A stretch of 64,000 nucleotides of DNA from Proales similis (GCA_019059635.1 JAGVRJ010000004.1:1612001-1676000), one strand, 5' to 3'. Positions 22,134 to 34,399 are shown, numbered from the stretch's first letter. Notes: generated from the sequence alone by a model not told the origin. Numbers and translations are program-made.

Positions 22134-25010
22134 ATGGCTGAAACCGCAACAGAGGTAGGCGAAAATGGCCAACCCAGCAGCGCCTCGAGCTCAAGCAGTG
22201 ACACAAAACGAAGAGTCAAGCACTATGTTCTCAATGATTCGCGTCAGTGGGTGGACCAGGGCACCGGTCACGTTTCTTGGTTCTATGATGACAAACAACA
22301 TACCATCACCCTTGTAGTACGTTCTGAGACAGACAACTCCATATTGCTCGAGGCAAGCATTATGTTCTCTGTCGTTTACCAAAGACAGCAAGATACTTTG
22401 ATAGTTTGGTCAGACGTCGATAAACGTGATCTTGCACTGAGTTTTCAGGAAAAGGCAGGATGCGATGAGATATGGGAGAAAATCTGCGAAGTTCTTGGAG
22501 AAAACTCTTCATCTAACATAACGTCGGCAGGTCGTTCAAACAATTCTATGCTAGGTTCCGGAGACGGGGATTCAGACGACGAGAACCTAAGCGGTGGTCT
22601 AATCGGATCATCTCTTGACCATGGTCATTTGGGGATGCTGTCATCTCCTAGCAATGAGCTTCCTCCAGCTGAATTGGGTCGTCTTAAAGATATCCGTGAC
22701 TACTTTATATGTGAGCTTCCACGAAAAAGCAAGAAATATAAAGAGAAACTATCAAATATGCTTGAGTCGGACAACTATATTCGCAAGCTAGTTGAATTAT
22801 TCCGAATGTGTGAAGATCTGGAAAACATGGAGGGGCTACATTTCTTATTTGAAGTAGTTCGCTCTTTATTCTATCTGAACAAATCATCTTTGCTTGATTT
22901 ATTACTCTCTGATGAACTCATAATGGACGTAATTGGATGTCTTGAGTATGATCCATCTCGTGCGGATGCTTATCTACGGCATCGACAATATATCCGAGAG
23001 CAAGCAAATTTCAAAGAAGTCATTGCTTTTGAAAATGCGGATCTTGTGAATAAAATTCACCAAACATACCGTATACAATACATCCAAGACGTCATTCTAC
23101 CTGCACCGAGTGTTTTTGAAGAAAATTCTCTCGCTTCCCTTGCTTCTTACATATTCCTAAACAAGGTTGAAATAACAAATCTACTTCAAGAAGACGAGCG
23201 ATTCATGAAGCAACTTTTTGATTCTCTAAAATCTCGCGAACTGGAACTTGGAAAGAGGCGTGACATGCTCAAGCTTCTTAAAGAATATAGTGCTTTTTTG
23301 TATGGCCTGCAGCAGACACGGGAGTCCTTTTACAGAGCTTTATACGATCACGGAATTCTTCTCGTTTGCGAAACTGCCTTGAGTTTAACTCAAGAGAGCG
23401 AAGAAGCACAGTCCTGCCGTGCAATAGCCGTTGATATACTTGCGCATTTTGTCGAGGCATTACCGAGTCTTGTCCGAGAATTTATTATGCAAGAAGCTGA
23501 ATCAACCGCTTCTTGTGCCCAAATCAAGCGTTCAGGTAGCGCATCAAGCCTCGAAGATGAAAAAGAAGAAAGCGTGTTGGAGCCATCGATTGGCGATGGG
23601 TTCGTTCAGTCTTTAGAGCAAATATTAAATGTCGATGAAATCAGCGAGCCGGTGTTAGTCGATTACGTAATCAAGCAAATGCTTCATGATACAGACCAAG
23701 AAGTAAGCGGTGCAATGCAGATTGCTAATATGCTCAAACTACTTATTGACCCAGAAAACATGCTTTCTTCTGCAAGCAGCAATATGACAAGTATGTGCGC
23801 CTCCGGTACAGGGAAATTAGTCGACAAGTCAGAGTTTTTAGCATACTTTTTCAAAAAGAGCATCCGCGTTCTAGTCAAGCCTCTCATGGCCAATACATAC
23901 GGACTAAAGCTTCAGCGTGATGATTACCGGCTTGCTCAAATACTCAATCTTATATTGGACCTTCTAACATTTTGTGTTGAAAGACATCGTTATCACATGA
24001 AAGCGTACATTATTGGCAAAGGTGTTCTGAAGAGAGCCCTCATCATGTTATCTTCAAAACATCAGTTTCTAGCATTAACTGCTCTTCGATTTCTTCGCAA
24101 AACGATTGGCCTCAAGGAAGAAATATTTAATTCCTATGTTATCAAGCATGACCTACTCGAATCTGTGGTTTGCACACTTCGCTCAAACGCGTCTCGATAT
24201 AACTTACTCAATTCTGCAATTATTGAATTGTTCGATTTCATTCGTGTCGACGACATAAAGTCTCTGATCAGATATGTGATCGAAAAGTACTATGATAGCT
24301 ATTTAAAGCAAATAGACTATGTAAGGACATTTAGAGAGTTGAAGCTAAGGCACGACCAACATACGGAAAAAATCAATAACTTGTCGGCCTCACCATCTTC
24401 GCTATCGTCGCCATCAACTTCTAGTTATGACCGCATACGTTCGGCTGCTGATTCAGGAGGAATAATAAGAGCTGTTTGTGACGAAGATGAGGCGTGGATG
24501 GAAGAAGAAGATGAATCAGATGAAACAGCAGAAGAGGTATCTGGTGATTCAAACAACAATAATATCGACTCTTTTCTCGAACTTCGTAAACGATCTAACG
24601 ATGAAGACGAAGAACTACCAGTATTTGCGCCAGTCAAAACACAACCTTCCAGAAGCATTGGAGGTGGAATAAGCATAAAAATCACGACGACACATTTGCA
24701 GCCCCGATCCAACGAACTTACACCTTCAAACAGTCCATGTTCAGCCAAGCAAGCACTTGTTGATTATGATTATGATTCGGACGAAGAAGATGATGAAAAT
24801 AAAGAAGAAAAGTTAAATGGCCATGATGAGAAAACATCTGAACATCAGGAGCCAGATTGCGTCCCTGAAGAGTCCAAAGAAGAAATAGAAAACACAGAAA
24901 AAATTTCTTCGAATCAAGATACACATGAGATAAATGGTTCTACGGGTCAGAAGATATCGCTAGAAAATGAACAACCTGCTAACAAAAGAGCTCGACTCGG
25001 CTCAAGTTAA
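22134..25010 (+). CDS. PPP4R3: protein phosphatase 4 regulatory subunit 3 (SMEK/falafel)
   Basis: One uninterrupted 958-residue frame beginning at the ATG at 22134. After a short Ser-rich leader, residues ~28-125 form the EVH1/PH-like domain (VKHYVLNDSRQWVDQGTGHV, then IVWSD and the C-terminal helix), which recognises substrate motifs. The SMK-1 domain and Armadillo-like helices follow (PPAELGRLKDIRDYF, LLDLLLSDELIMDVIGCLEYDP, then TALRFLRKTIGLKEEIFNSYV). The last ~200 residues are acidic and disordered, with a basic patch (NKRARL) near the C-terminus that may be a nuclear localisation signal. The subunit targets PP4 catalytic subunit to DNA-damage, centrosome and chromatin substrates. Length and order match animal orthologues; the lack of introns is notable. 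Confidence 0.97.
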   Translation: MAETATEVGENGQPSSASSSSSDTKRRVKHYVLNDSRQWVDQGTGHVSWFYDDKQHTITLVVRSETDNSILLEASIMFSVVYQRQQDTLIVWSDVDKRDLALSFQEKAGCDEIWEKICEVLGENSSSNITSAGRSNNSMLGSGDGDSDDENLSGGLIGSSLDHGHLGMLSSPSNELPPAELGRLKDIRDYFICELPRKSKKYKEKLSNMLESDNYIRKLVELFRMCEDLENMEGLHFLFEVVRSLFYLNKSSLLDLLLSDELIMDVIGCLEYDPSRADAYLRHRQYIREQANFKEVIAFENADLVNKIHQTYRIQYIQDVILPAPSVFEENSLASLASYIFLNKVEITNLLQEDERFMKQLFDSLKSRELELGKRRDMLKLLKEYSAFLYGLQQTRESFYRALYDHGILLVCETALSLTQESEEAQSCRAIAVDILAHFVEALPSLVREFIMQEAESTASCAQIKRSGSASSLEDEKEESVLEPSIGDGFVQSLEQILNVDEISEPVLVDYVIKQMLHDTDQEVSGAMQIANMLKLLIDPENMLSSASSNMTSMCASGTGKLVDKSEFLAYFFKKSIRVLVKPLMANTYGLKLQRDDYRLAQILNLILDLLTFCVERHRYHMKAYIIGKGVLKRALIMLSSKHQFLALTALRFLRKTIGLKEEIFNSYVIKHDLLESVVCTLRSNASRYNLLNSAIIELFDFIRVDDIKSLIRYVIEKYYDSYLKQIDYVRTFRELKLRHDQHTEKINNLSASPSSLSSPSTSSYDRIRSAADSGGIIRAVCDEDEAWMEEEDESDETAEEVSGDSNNNNIDSFLELRKRSNDEDEELPVFAPVKTQPSRSIGGGISIKITTTHLQPRSNELTPSNSPCSAKQALVDYDYDSDEEDDENKEEKLNGHDEKTSEHQEPDCVPEESKEEIENTEKISSNQDTHEINGSTGQKISLENEQPANKRARLGSS

Positions 25011-26093
25011 TGATAAGACGAAAAATTTCACACGGAATCGAACGAATAATAACGAATGTTTTAGCACATTCAATCTGAAATCCGAATATCTTCAAAAAGT
25101 TTGATTCTAACGATTAACATTCTCTCAACAATTAATGGTTTTCGAATGCTTGCCTAACAGCTCATCATCTGGCTCGACTTTCTCAGACAATCAAGACCGT
25201 CTGATTTTATTTATTGTTCAGGTGTAAATAAGACCAACTCAAGTTTCAACAAAAAAGTGTAAAACGTGTATCTAATGATTAACGGTGGAACACTTGCTCG
25301 CAATTCCCTCCCATCTTTGTGGCTGTATACGTTCTTCTTATTATTATCGATTTCTTTCGAAGTACAAAGTTGTTTTCAGCTAATAAACAAGCTGCTGACA
25401 AAAGCTATGAATTGTGCGCAATAAATTTGAATCCTTGCTTTCTACTTCTGATTAAAACCCTAACTAGATGTAAAACTAAAAAAATTGGGAAGTAAAATGC
25501 TGTAAAACTACAAATATAGTCTGCGTCAGACTCTTAGGAGATCAATACACCAATCTGGCTAATTTCTGTTTTAGTCTTAGCTTCATATTTATACAAAGAG
25601 CACGCTATCCTACTCGTAGGGCAAAAAGATAAGGCTCGCTTTTTGAAGATTATGAATACTTAACTCAGGTTTTGGGAAAAAAGTAGGTACTACCATTTAG
25701 AAAATAAACCCCCTGAATTCTCTACTTATTCGAAATTCGAAGCATTTTTTGGGCTGATCTTCATTTTGATGGTGTTTCGACATTAGAAACTCTTATCCAC
25801 ATTAAAACTTTTTAATGTTCAGCAATCAAGCGTAGCGTTTTATGTACTACAATCCTCTGTGAGTACTTGCTTCTTGGCCTCAAAATCTTAATAGATTAGA
25901 TTATGAATGTGAAAGGAATATTTCATAATATGAAGCATGCGCCTACCTTACCAACTTAAACAATCACCAAGCAGCGAACCGCATATTTAATTTCATTTGC
26001 CTCATAATTCATAAATTTAGCAACTCTCGTAATTTTCCATGCGTTTCAAGTTCCATTTGATTGGAATTTTAAAAATTGCGTTCATTGACCTAA
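25011..26093. other. intergenic region
   Basis: About 1.1 kb between PP4R3 and the ABHD12-like gene, same direction. It should contain the PP4R3 3' UTR (an AATAAA-type signal occurs near 25421) and the promoter of the next gene. Nothing else recognised. Confidence 0.5.
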
Positions 26094-27757
26094 ATGATGT
26101 CAAAGGAAACAATTAAAGGCCGAAAGAATCAAAAGAAACAGCAAAAGAAGCAGAATCCCAAATTATATGAGCGAGAATCAATAGAAGCTATATCAGTTTT
26201 CGAAAGATGCCGAGTTGTTTTCAATTTTATTCTGATATTGATTGTTATACTCAACTTAACCGCACCAATTTTGGTATATTCTTGGCCCAACCTTATGTCT
26301 CATTTAATTTTCGAAACATTCAGTAAGCACAATGAAGGACTTGCTTTCTAACAATTATTTATTATTTCTATTTTAGTATGCATTCCGTTCAAAAATCTGT
26401 CCGATCCACTTCAGTTCGGCCTAAACGAGACATATGCATTCACACTCGAGCATAATGGAGTTAAGCTTGGACTCTGGTACAATAGATTTCAGTATCACAC
26501 AAATTAATAAAACTCAATTTGCGATGGATCTTAGGCATGTGCTACCCCATGAACAAAAGATTCAGCTCAGTATTGATCTTAATCAACATTTTCAACTTAA
26601 TATCTTGCGTGGTTTAGACAATGAGTCAACCATAATTGTACTTTATCTTCACGGGAATACAAACGACAGGTTTGCTAAGGAAGTGCTTATTCAAAACTCT
26701 TAGCTGAATTTTGCCAATATCTAGAGCAACTACTCATCGAGTAGAACTTTACCAGATTCTTCGTCGCTATGGTTACCATGTGATCACCCTTGATTATCGA
26801 GGATACGGTGTGAATTGATTTCTACTATGAACAGCTTGCTTATTTCACTAATGGTTTAAAAAGGCGACTCAACGGGGGAAACAACAGAGATAGGGGTGGT
26901 CGAAGACTCACTTCTGGCATACAACCTTTTAAAAAAGAAAGCTCCATGGGCAAAAATTTACGTTTGGGGTCATTCACTAGGTAAATGTTATTTAACTATT
27001 AGGGAACTTAAACTCCAAAAAAGGCTATTCTTTATTCTTTTCATTAAAACCTAAGGAACTGGGTAAAGAACCTTTTCTATCGGATGATTAAAGGATAATA
27101 TTAGCATGATTATTTTAGTGTTGCTAGTAGCTTGGCAAGAACTTTAACAGAACAAGGTGAACTGGACTATCTTTATTGTAATGATTCTCGTTGATCAAGT
27201 TTTGTAGGCATCGCCCCCGAAGGAGTCATTCTTGAGGCTCCATTTTTCAATATTGTCGAAGAGGTAGAATTTCACCCTTTCACTTGGGTAAATGAAAGCA
27301 AGAAGATAAATTCTTTAACCCAAATTTAATTTTTATTCATTTAGGTATTTCCCTTCAACAAGCCCCTGTTCGCCGCGATAGAATACTCTCTCTGGAAGGT
27401 TAACCTACAATTTAGAAGCGATATTCAGTAAGAACAAAAGCTTTCAAATTAGATTTTAAATTTTTAAGTCAAATATGATAAAAGTCTGACCAAAATTAAT
27501 TGTAAACTCATGATAATGCATGCTGAGGACGATCTGGTAATTCCAATATCTCAAGCGGTCAAAGTATGCAAACTTCTTTTCAAAGTTTATTAAAAGTATT
27601 TTCTCTCATCAAATCTTAAATTGAACTGAAGCTTTACGAAAAAGTCGTGCAAGCAGGTAATGTTAAGGAGCTTCAGTTTCATAGAATTCCTTTTTTCGAA
27701 TTTTGTGGACACCGAACTTTGCATTTGGCATCAAATTTTGAAAAAATAGTTCGGTAG
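26094..27757 (+). CDS. ABHD12: ABHD12-like monoacylglycerol/lysophosphatidylserine lipase
   Basis: Eleven exons: 26094..26322, 26377..26476, 26535..26669, 26725..26807, 26864..26980, 27056..27062, 27119..27156, 27208..27287, 27345..27427, 27485..27563, 27632..27757. They total 1077 nt (358 residues), and every junction keeps frame with GT-AG introns of about 50-75 nt. A basic N-terminus precedes one membrane segment ([17 protein letters not shown]). The alpha/beta hydrolase core has LYLHGN (oxyanion), [27 protein letters not shown], the nucleophile elbow WGHSLGTGVAS, the acid in MHAEDD and the catalytic His in FCGHRTL. The order and wording match ABHD12, an ER-membrane serine hydrolase. Exon 6 is only 7 nt and supplies the residues after GHSLG. 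Confidence 0.92.
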
Positions 27758-28192
27758 ATAAATTTGTGCCATAATTCCATCAAATATTTAATTTAATAGT
27801 GAGCTTAAAAATTTAGGCACTTTGTCATATGAATTATTTTTCAATAAAATGCACGGTTTTTTTGATTCTACAATTTTCATGATCGAGCCTCAAACCTGAC
27901 GGGCGGCCTAAATAAACTTAACTAAACCAACCTAATAATAAACTGCCCTTTCAGTTCCCATAATTTGTCTTAAATAAAATGGGTTTTAACGCCTATTTAT
28001 ATTGATTGTTAATTCAAGTTTAAGAAAAGTACCAGAAAAAGTTTCGACACTCATCATGTGGACTAATCTTGATTATCCTATTTTTTTAAAAGAATTAATG
28101 TTATTGTTCACCTATTGGTAATTAACAAGTGCCATGCGCACATATCTATGAGCAGCTGTTGTTAGGTGTTACTCGTGCATTAGAAGCAATAA

Positions 28193-29041
28193 ATGCCAGC
28201 AAAGCAAATGGAAGTTGAATCATATTTAAAGAGAGTAAACAGCTCAAATCTGAAGCAGAATACGGTGCAGAATCTATTTCGGCTACAACAAAATCATCTT
28301 TTGAATATTCCGTTTGAAAATCTGGATGTTCATTTGAGAAAACGATCGGGTTGCAAGCTCGAAGAGATATTTGAAAAAGTTGTTAACAAGAGACGAGGTG
28401 GCTTTTGTTATGAGCTCAACTATCTGTTTTCTTGGCTGCTTAAACAGCTTGGCTTTCAAGTCACAATTGTTTCATGTTGTGCCTATCATCCGACCAACGG
28501 TATATGGACTCCATGGTTTGGTCATATGGCCCTCTTAGTCAGTATGAACGATTCAATATTTCTGGTCGACGTTGGCTACAGCCAAAGTTTTCGAGCACCT
28601 CTCAAATTCGCTCTAAACACTGTTCAAAGTGATGTTACCGGTCTTTATTTAATTGAGCCTGACTCTGATTCAGAGTGTACTTTTTTGGTTCAAAAATGCT
28701 CGCAGAGAGATTCAAATGGTGCTAATATCTGGACTCCACTTTACAAATTCAGCACAAAACCACAATCGATTGAAGAATTTCGAAAAATGATTGATTTCGT
28801 TCAGTCATCTGAGAATCAGCGCTTTTACAACCGAACTGTCTGTGTAATACACACTAGTTCAACAGTTCTAAATTTAGTTGGGCATCGTCTATGTGAGATT
28901 AAATTCTCTAATTCGATAGAAAAAAGTCGAACAAATTCGAGACTTACAGATTCAGAAGTATTAGACGCTATCAGAAATATATACGGCATTTACTTAAGTG
29001 AGCAAGACATAGCAGAATTCAAACCAAAAGATGAAGTTTAA
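28193..29041 (+). CDS. NAT: arylamine N-acetyltransferase
   Basis: Single-exon frame of 282 residues. The Cys-His-Asp triad of the family is visible: the nucleophile in RRGGFCYELN (residue ~72), the His in WFGHMALLV (~110) and the Asp in LVDVGYS (~126). The upstream block NIPFENLDVHL is also diagnostic. NATs transfer acetyl from acetyl-CoA to arylamines, hydrazines or related substrates in the cytosol. Length agrees with vertebrate NAT1/NAT2 (290). Natural substrate in an invertebrate is unknown. Confidence 0.95.
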   Translation: MPAKQMEVESYLKRVNSSNLKQNTVQNLFRLQQNHLLNIPFENLDVHLRKRSGCKLEEIFEKVVNKRRGGFCYELNYLFSWLLKQLGFQVTIVSCCAYHPTNGIWTPWFGHMALLVSMNDSIFLVDVGYSQSFRAPLKFALNTVQSDVTGLYLIEPDSDSECTFLVQKCSQRDSNGANIWTPLYKFSTKPQSIEEFRKMIDFVQSSENQRFYNRTVCVIHTSSTVLNLVGHRLCEIKFSNSIEKSRTNSRLTDSEVLDAIRNIYGIYLSEQDIAEFKPKDEV

Positions 29042-29268
29042 TTTTCGCCACTCAAACTATATGTATCAAGTGTTCTCTCAAAGTTTATATCGAATAAAAC
29101 TTTATCCCTGCATTTCTTATCCTTAAATTCGATTCATTTCTTGAGACTTATTATTTGACACTTCTTTACACGATTTGAGACATTCAATAAAGCCTCCCTT
29201 TCTCATTTTTCTTGTATAGTTATACAAGAATTCAAAGACTAAATCATCGCTTAATTTACAGAACACTA

Positions 29269-30041
29269 ATGCTGATGGATATTTATTCTATATTGTTGGT
29301 CGCTGGTATTGCGGTCGTTATTCTGTATTATTTAAAACGGTCAGGACTTTTCAATCAAATTAATATTAGGACGGGTCCCCCCGATTTCGAAGCTATAACA
29401 TTGGCATACAAATTCCACGTCGGATCTTATCATCAAATGTTTAAGTTTGTTCAAGAGATTCATAAGTTAATCGGAGTACAGCAAGACCTTCTAGGCATAT
29501 ACTATGATGATCCTAAGCAGGTATGTTTATAAGAGTTGGTTCCTTAAATGTTCTAGAACCGTTTTATTTCTTAAATCTTGGTCATGATTTTATTATACTT
29601 AAAAAGTAATTTAATCAGAGTTCACCCGGAAACCAAAGATTTGCACTAGGCGTTATTTTTAAAAAAGATATCAACAAAATAGTGAAAGAAAAACTTCTGG
29701 ATGCTGGTTTTGTGCTACGTCACTTCTCTGCGATAGACAACGCTGTCATAGCAACTTTTCCTCTTCGAACTAAGCTTTCAATACCACTCGGAGTCTGGCG
29801 GGTTTATCCTCGTCTTGTTTCTTTTATCAAAGTAAGATTCTTTAAAGAAATTTTTAAAAATTATAACAAAAAAAAACTTTATCTACTTTATCTATCCTCA
29901 CTTAAGACTAATCGGCTATGTGCTTACCCGTTTATGGAGCATTACACACCTGATAGAATAGAATTTATAGTACCTCTCTGTGAACAGGAGAACTTTTTAA
30001 TACCAGAATATCGCAATACTGAGTTCAAAAAGTATTCTTAA
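29269..30041 (+). CDS. TEX264: TEX264-like protein (ER-phagy receptor homologue), short form
   Basis: Exons 29269..29520, 29619..29831 and 29907..30041 give 199 residues. A short lumenal start is followed by a membrane segment (ILLVAGIAVVILYYL), then the gyrase-inhibitor-like domain with FEAITLAYKFHVGSYH, IYYDDP, VIATFPLRTKLSI, RVYPRL and LCAYPFMEHYTPDRIEFIVPL, which align with human TEX264. In mammals TEX264 is an ER receptor that binds ATG8 proteins through a C-terminal LIR in a disordered tail. Here the frame stops shortly after the folded domain (FKKYS), so no tail is encoded unless an extra exon is spliced from a GT just before the stop. The second in-frame ATG at 29275 is an alternative start. 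Confidence 0.88.
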
Positions 30042-31682
30042 TAACCTGCAAAACACTATTAAAAACATTATCCTAGCCAATCCTTTAACTTTGTCCGTAT
30101 TAGTGAATCTGACTCATGGGAATCTTATTTATAATCAAATAAAAAAAGAATGTAACTAAAAAGGATATTTTTTGTATTTTGGTAAAATTAACTGATAAAT
30201 AATAACTCTTCAAACAATTTTAGTTTTAATAAATTTGCAAAAACCTTAGAAAAAAATTGAAATAAGTTCTTAATCTAGTATGAATGCTATCTCTTTCCGT
30301 CTCTGAGATGATACTCCCAACAATTGCAAATAGCTGAGCAATCAGTGTATGTGCGCCTGACACCAATATGATTATGTTTGGAAGCGAGTTAAGATGGAAA
30401 AATCAATATCAATAGAAATGGCCAAGAATTTCATAAAACCTTTATAAGCGTATTCATCATGATAGCTGAATTTCTATTTTTTAAGTGAAAAGCTTTTGAC
30501 AACGTTCAAAATGGATAAGAACACATAAAGGGTCATCGTTAAATTTAATTTGAAGCGCATTAAGGAACATTCTTTCTTAATAACTCATAATTCATTATTT
30601 GGTCTTTTCGATGCGTCATTTGCAAGATAGCTTAAAAGATAGATTATATTATAACTCCTTTAGAAATATATAATAAGTTTATACCTTGAAGGTCATCATT
30701 TTTCCGTTCCCCACTTATATTTGAATATATCTTTTTCGTATTATTCAGGTATTTACTAAGACGCTTAACCTCTTATTTGTATAAAGATTCGGGTGTCGCT
30801 CTAATGAAGCGCGTTTGGGGTCAAATTCCAGTTATGAACAACTTTCTTTTCCTCCTGAATGCTTTAAGCCCTAAACGAATTAAATTTATCCTATTTTGTC
30901 TTAGTGTTTGTTTGTAAAATTCATCAACCATTTCAACCTTGATAAGTCCTCCTAGTTACCATAAGTGTCTTTGCTCTTACCCTATTTTTATATTTATGTT
31001 TTTGATAGAATTCATGCTTGCTCCATACTACCTAAATTTTCATGTTGGTTTTATTAATCTTTATTGCTAGAGATAATTTGTTTTTTTTTCAATCAACTAA
31101 TAACAGTTTTTATCAATACCTCACAACTTGGTCATTCTGTGCAGCTAGATCACCCTAATTACCTCTCAGAATTATGTGATTAACAAGATGAGTGAGTCTC
31201 CTGCCGGCAGCCCGTTCATCATTAATAACTTCATGAATTTGCCAAGTTTCATATTATACGTGATTTATTCTGCTTATTCCGGGCGGCATCGAGTATTGTT
31301 CGTTAATGAAAAAGTGCGAGGCTGCCAGAAATCGACGCAGACGCTTCTTCTAGTGTTCATCATAATTTATTAAGAGTAAATCGATTTAGCTGAGATCGTA
31401 ATAATTATCAGAACACGTATAATGGCAGCAACATGGGGCCGTATTAAATGAAAAAATTATAAGGAGACTTTGCACGCAGACTCTGGAACGGATGAACCAA
31501 AGAGCTTATTGAAATCATAATGAATGGATCGATGCAGTGTCAATAGCTTTAGATGTGTAGGCACGACATACTAAAATGACTTGAAAGCCAACAAAAAGCA
31601 TTTCAAGCAAGCCTGCTTTGACGCGTCCCACTAGGCGTCCGTGTGGCTTCCCGTCTGGTTGCCTATTTGCTCTCTGCACTTA

Positions 31683-31725
<43 letters not shown>

Positions 31726-32762
31726 TATACACATGCCATAAGCTTCCATATTCAGACACTCGCGTCTATTCTAAGAGCATTTAGGAGGGCTGGGCTGAAT
31801 GTTGAGACAAGCAGCGTTCAGGCTAAAATTGATAAACAACTTTTGATGTAAAGACATCATCATCAACTGTAGAAAAAATCATTATTTTTAAAAGCTCATA
31901 AGTTCTTTGGTTATAATGGTATAAGTTTTTCGGTTACTTTTAGCAAAAGCAAGTAAAATCGATCTATTCTGCCACTATTAGATAAGAGAATAAGACTTTG
32001 ATAAAAATCAAGCAATAATTCATTTTAACTCTGTGGTAAAAATTACTTATCTAAATTTTAGATCAATATTGACTACTAATGAGAACGAAGCCAGAATCAA
32101 GTGTCGTTCATTCATGTCTTTTTACTACAAACGTACTCTAAAATCAAGAAAGTAAGATTTTCAAAACAGCGATGTTGATCAGTTCTAAATCCTTTTTAAA
32201 GACCTTGGAATCAAAAGACTCAAACCGAACTGGTTGGAATCAATTTAGAGCGCTCTAGACTTGATAACTGTATCCGAGTCGTCGAGTCGATTGTTGACTT
32301 GACAATCGGTAAACACAGCCATCTTGCGACTCAAATGAGCTTATCTACCAAAAGAAAGAGCGTAAATATTCTAAATTTTACAATTTCGAGATGGGCGGCA
32401 TTTCTTAAATCGTATCAACCTTAATTCCAAAGAGAAAGTGTCATTTAAATTGATTTTAAGAGATTTTATAAAAGGTTTTTTCCACTGCCCTAAAGCTTGC
32501 ATCAAAGTTTGACTGAGGCAGACTAGCCACCTATTATTGATTAATTAGGCATCAATCTCGAATTTCCGGTTGCCAAGCAGACAGAGTGCTGATATAACCA
32601 GCATTAAAATATTAAGAACTGATAATTTTTTGACCCGATAAGGATTTACTGGTGCTTGGCCTAATGAATATTTGAAATTATGACAGAATGCAGCCATGCC
32701 GCCTTAGTTTTTTAAATGTAACCATTCAAAGGGCGTTTCTAAATAACTCAATTAAATTTAAG
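30042..32762. other. intergenic region with AT microsatellite
   Basis: About 2.7 kb between TEX264 and the RGS gene. It contains a long (AT)n tract at 31685-31722 and only short frames without motifs (for example 31176..31373). The 3' part is presumably the RGS promoter. No RNA gene seen. Confidence 0.5.
31685..31722. repeat. (AT)19 microsatellite
   Basis: Uninterrupted AT dinucleotide repeat of 38 bp. Length is likely polymorphic. Confidence 0.95.
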
Positions 32763-33620
32763 ATGAGCTCTTACTCTAATCGTGAGAACTCTTCGAATGC
32801 AAATGAAGCCAGTACCAACAATAGTCGTAACACAAGTAAGCAGCAGCAACAATCGCATCAGCAAATTGAAACGCCACCTCATTCTCCAGACGCTTCTGAA
32901 CAAGGGTCTAAGGCATGCTGCTTTTGCTGGTGTTGCTGTTGCAGTTGCTCCTGGTTAGTACTTTTGTTATAATCTTTATTTATTCAGTTTTCTTAAATAC
33001 TTCTTAGTCTTACTGTGCGTAACGATGAAAGCAAAAACATTGCCAACGGAATCGACATACGAAACCTCTCCAATATAGACCCGTAATTTCTTAGTTATTC
33101 ACTGAGCATTAAGTTATCTTAAAACTTGTTTACCTTAATCTTGTCATTCAACTAGTCCATCGATTGAAGAGATTAAAGCATGGGCTGAATCATTTGATAA
33201 ACTTATGCAAAGCCCAAGCGGACGCTTTTATTTTCGTGAATTCCTTCGCTCTGAATACAGCGAGGAAAATATGCTTTTCTGGATGGCATGTGAAGAGCTA
33301 AAATCTGAACATCAAAATCCACAAGAAGTCGAGGAAAAAGCCCGATTGATTTATGAAAACTATATATCCATATTATCACCGAAAGAAGTAAGTTAATATT
33401 TCGTTTGCGGATTGATGATTTGAATTAGCTTAATAAAATAAAGGTGAGCCTTGATAGCCGTGTTCGCGAGATAATCAATCGAAATATGGTTGACCCATCG
33501 CCATATACATTTGATGAAGCCCAGCTACAGATTTACACTCTCATGCATCGTGATTCATATCCACGGTTTCTTAACTCGCCGCTCTATAAAAAACTATGTT
33601 CAGGCGACACTCGTTTATGA
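32763..33620 (+). CDS. regulator of G-protein signalling, RZ subfamily (RGS17/19/20-like)
   Basis: Exons 32763..32953, 33008..33082, 33156..33387 and 33444..33620 give 224 residues. The N-terminus is polar and Gln-rich, then carries the cysteine string KACCFCWCCCCSCSCLTVRN, the palmitoylated motif that defines the RZ subfamily. The RGS domain runs from about SIEEIKAWAESFDKLM through FREFLRSEYSEENMLFWMAC and LQIYTLMHRDSYPRFLNS. RZ proteins are GTPase-activating proteins for G-alpha-z/i/q and sit at Golgi, vesicles and plasma membrane. Length matches human RGS17/RGS19 (about 210-217). The ATG at 32763 is chosen because it follows the family length; an upstream in-frame ATG exists at 32688. Confidence 0.96.
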
Positions 33621-34399
33621 CAAATCAAAAAAATTCAATTACAGAATTTAATCGGTACCAAGCAGTCTATATAAACATAAAGTGACATCTTTCTCGGACG
33701 AATTTATTCTAGTCATTTAATTCTTACTCTAACATTTGGTGGTTTGTTATTATTGATTCTTTACTCAAAATTTGAATAGCCATTTCTATTTTTCGCTTTC
33801 AATTTCCACTTTAATTGTTACAACAGCATTTAATAAGCCTGTGCTTGCGTTGAATCAAATATAGCTTTCTTTAAATAGCTGAAATTTATTCAGAGGCAAG
33901 ATATGTATTCCTTAACTAACAGTGTTTATCTTTCATTAAATATCACTTTAAGCGAATATCGAGTTTAAAATCAAAGCCTTGCGGTTGAATAAAGGTTTTT
34001 AATGTAAAAAATATGCCTTTCTTGGTTCTTTGCTAATCTAATGGCTTCTTAATCAATTAAATAATTCTTAAATATAAAGTTAAATTGCGATTATGCAAAA
34101 GTTTTTTCACTTGTTGTTAAAATTCTGTATTTTCATTTTTTTATTTCCAATTAGAGAATTTTTTAGAGATATACATTACATCTTATTAAGGAAAAGTCTA
34201 AGCTTTAAACATTTGCTTGTCTACTCAAATCTAATTGAATTGGTCTATTTCATTGGTAAGTTTATGAAAGAACTCAGGAGGCTGTTTTAGTTCATTCAAT
34301 TTTGAGCTTAGATCTTCGAAAACGTTGATCATAAATTCTTTTTTTGCCGTTCCCTAAAACGATACTAGTCTAGACTGGTTAAATAAAGCTTTTTTACAT
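33621..34399. other. convergent intergenic region
   Basis: About 780 bp of 3' flanks between the RGS gene (plus) and NUF2 (minus). Very AT-rich. A short plus frame at 34093..34290 is low complexity (Phe/Leu/Ile-rich) and not convincing. Confidence 0.5.

Noticed and set aside
31176-31373. 65-residue plus-strand frame near the AT microsatellite
   Set aside because: Short, isolated and without any family resemblance.
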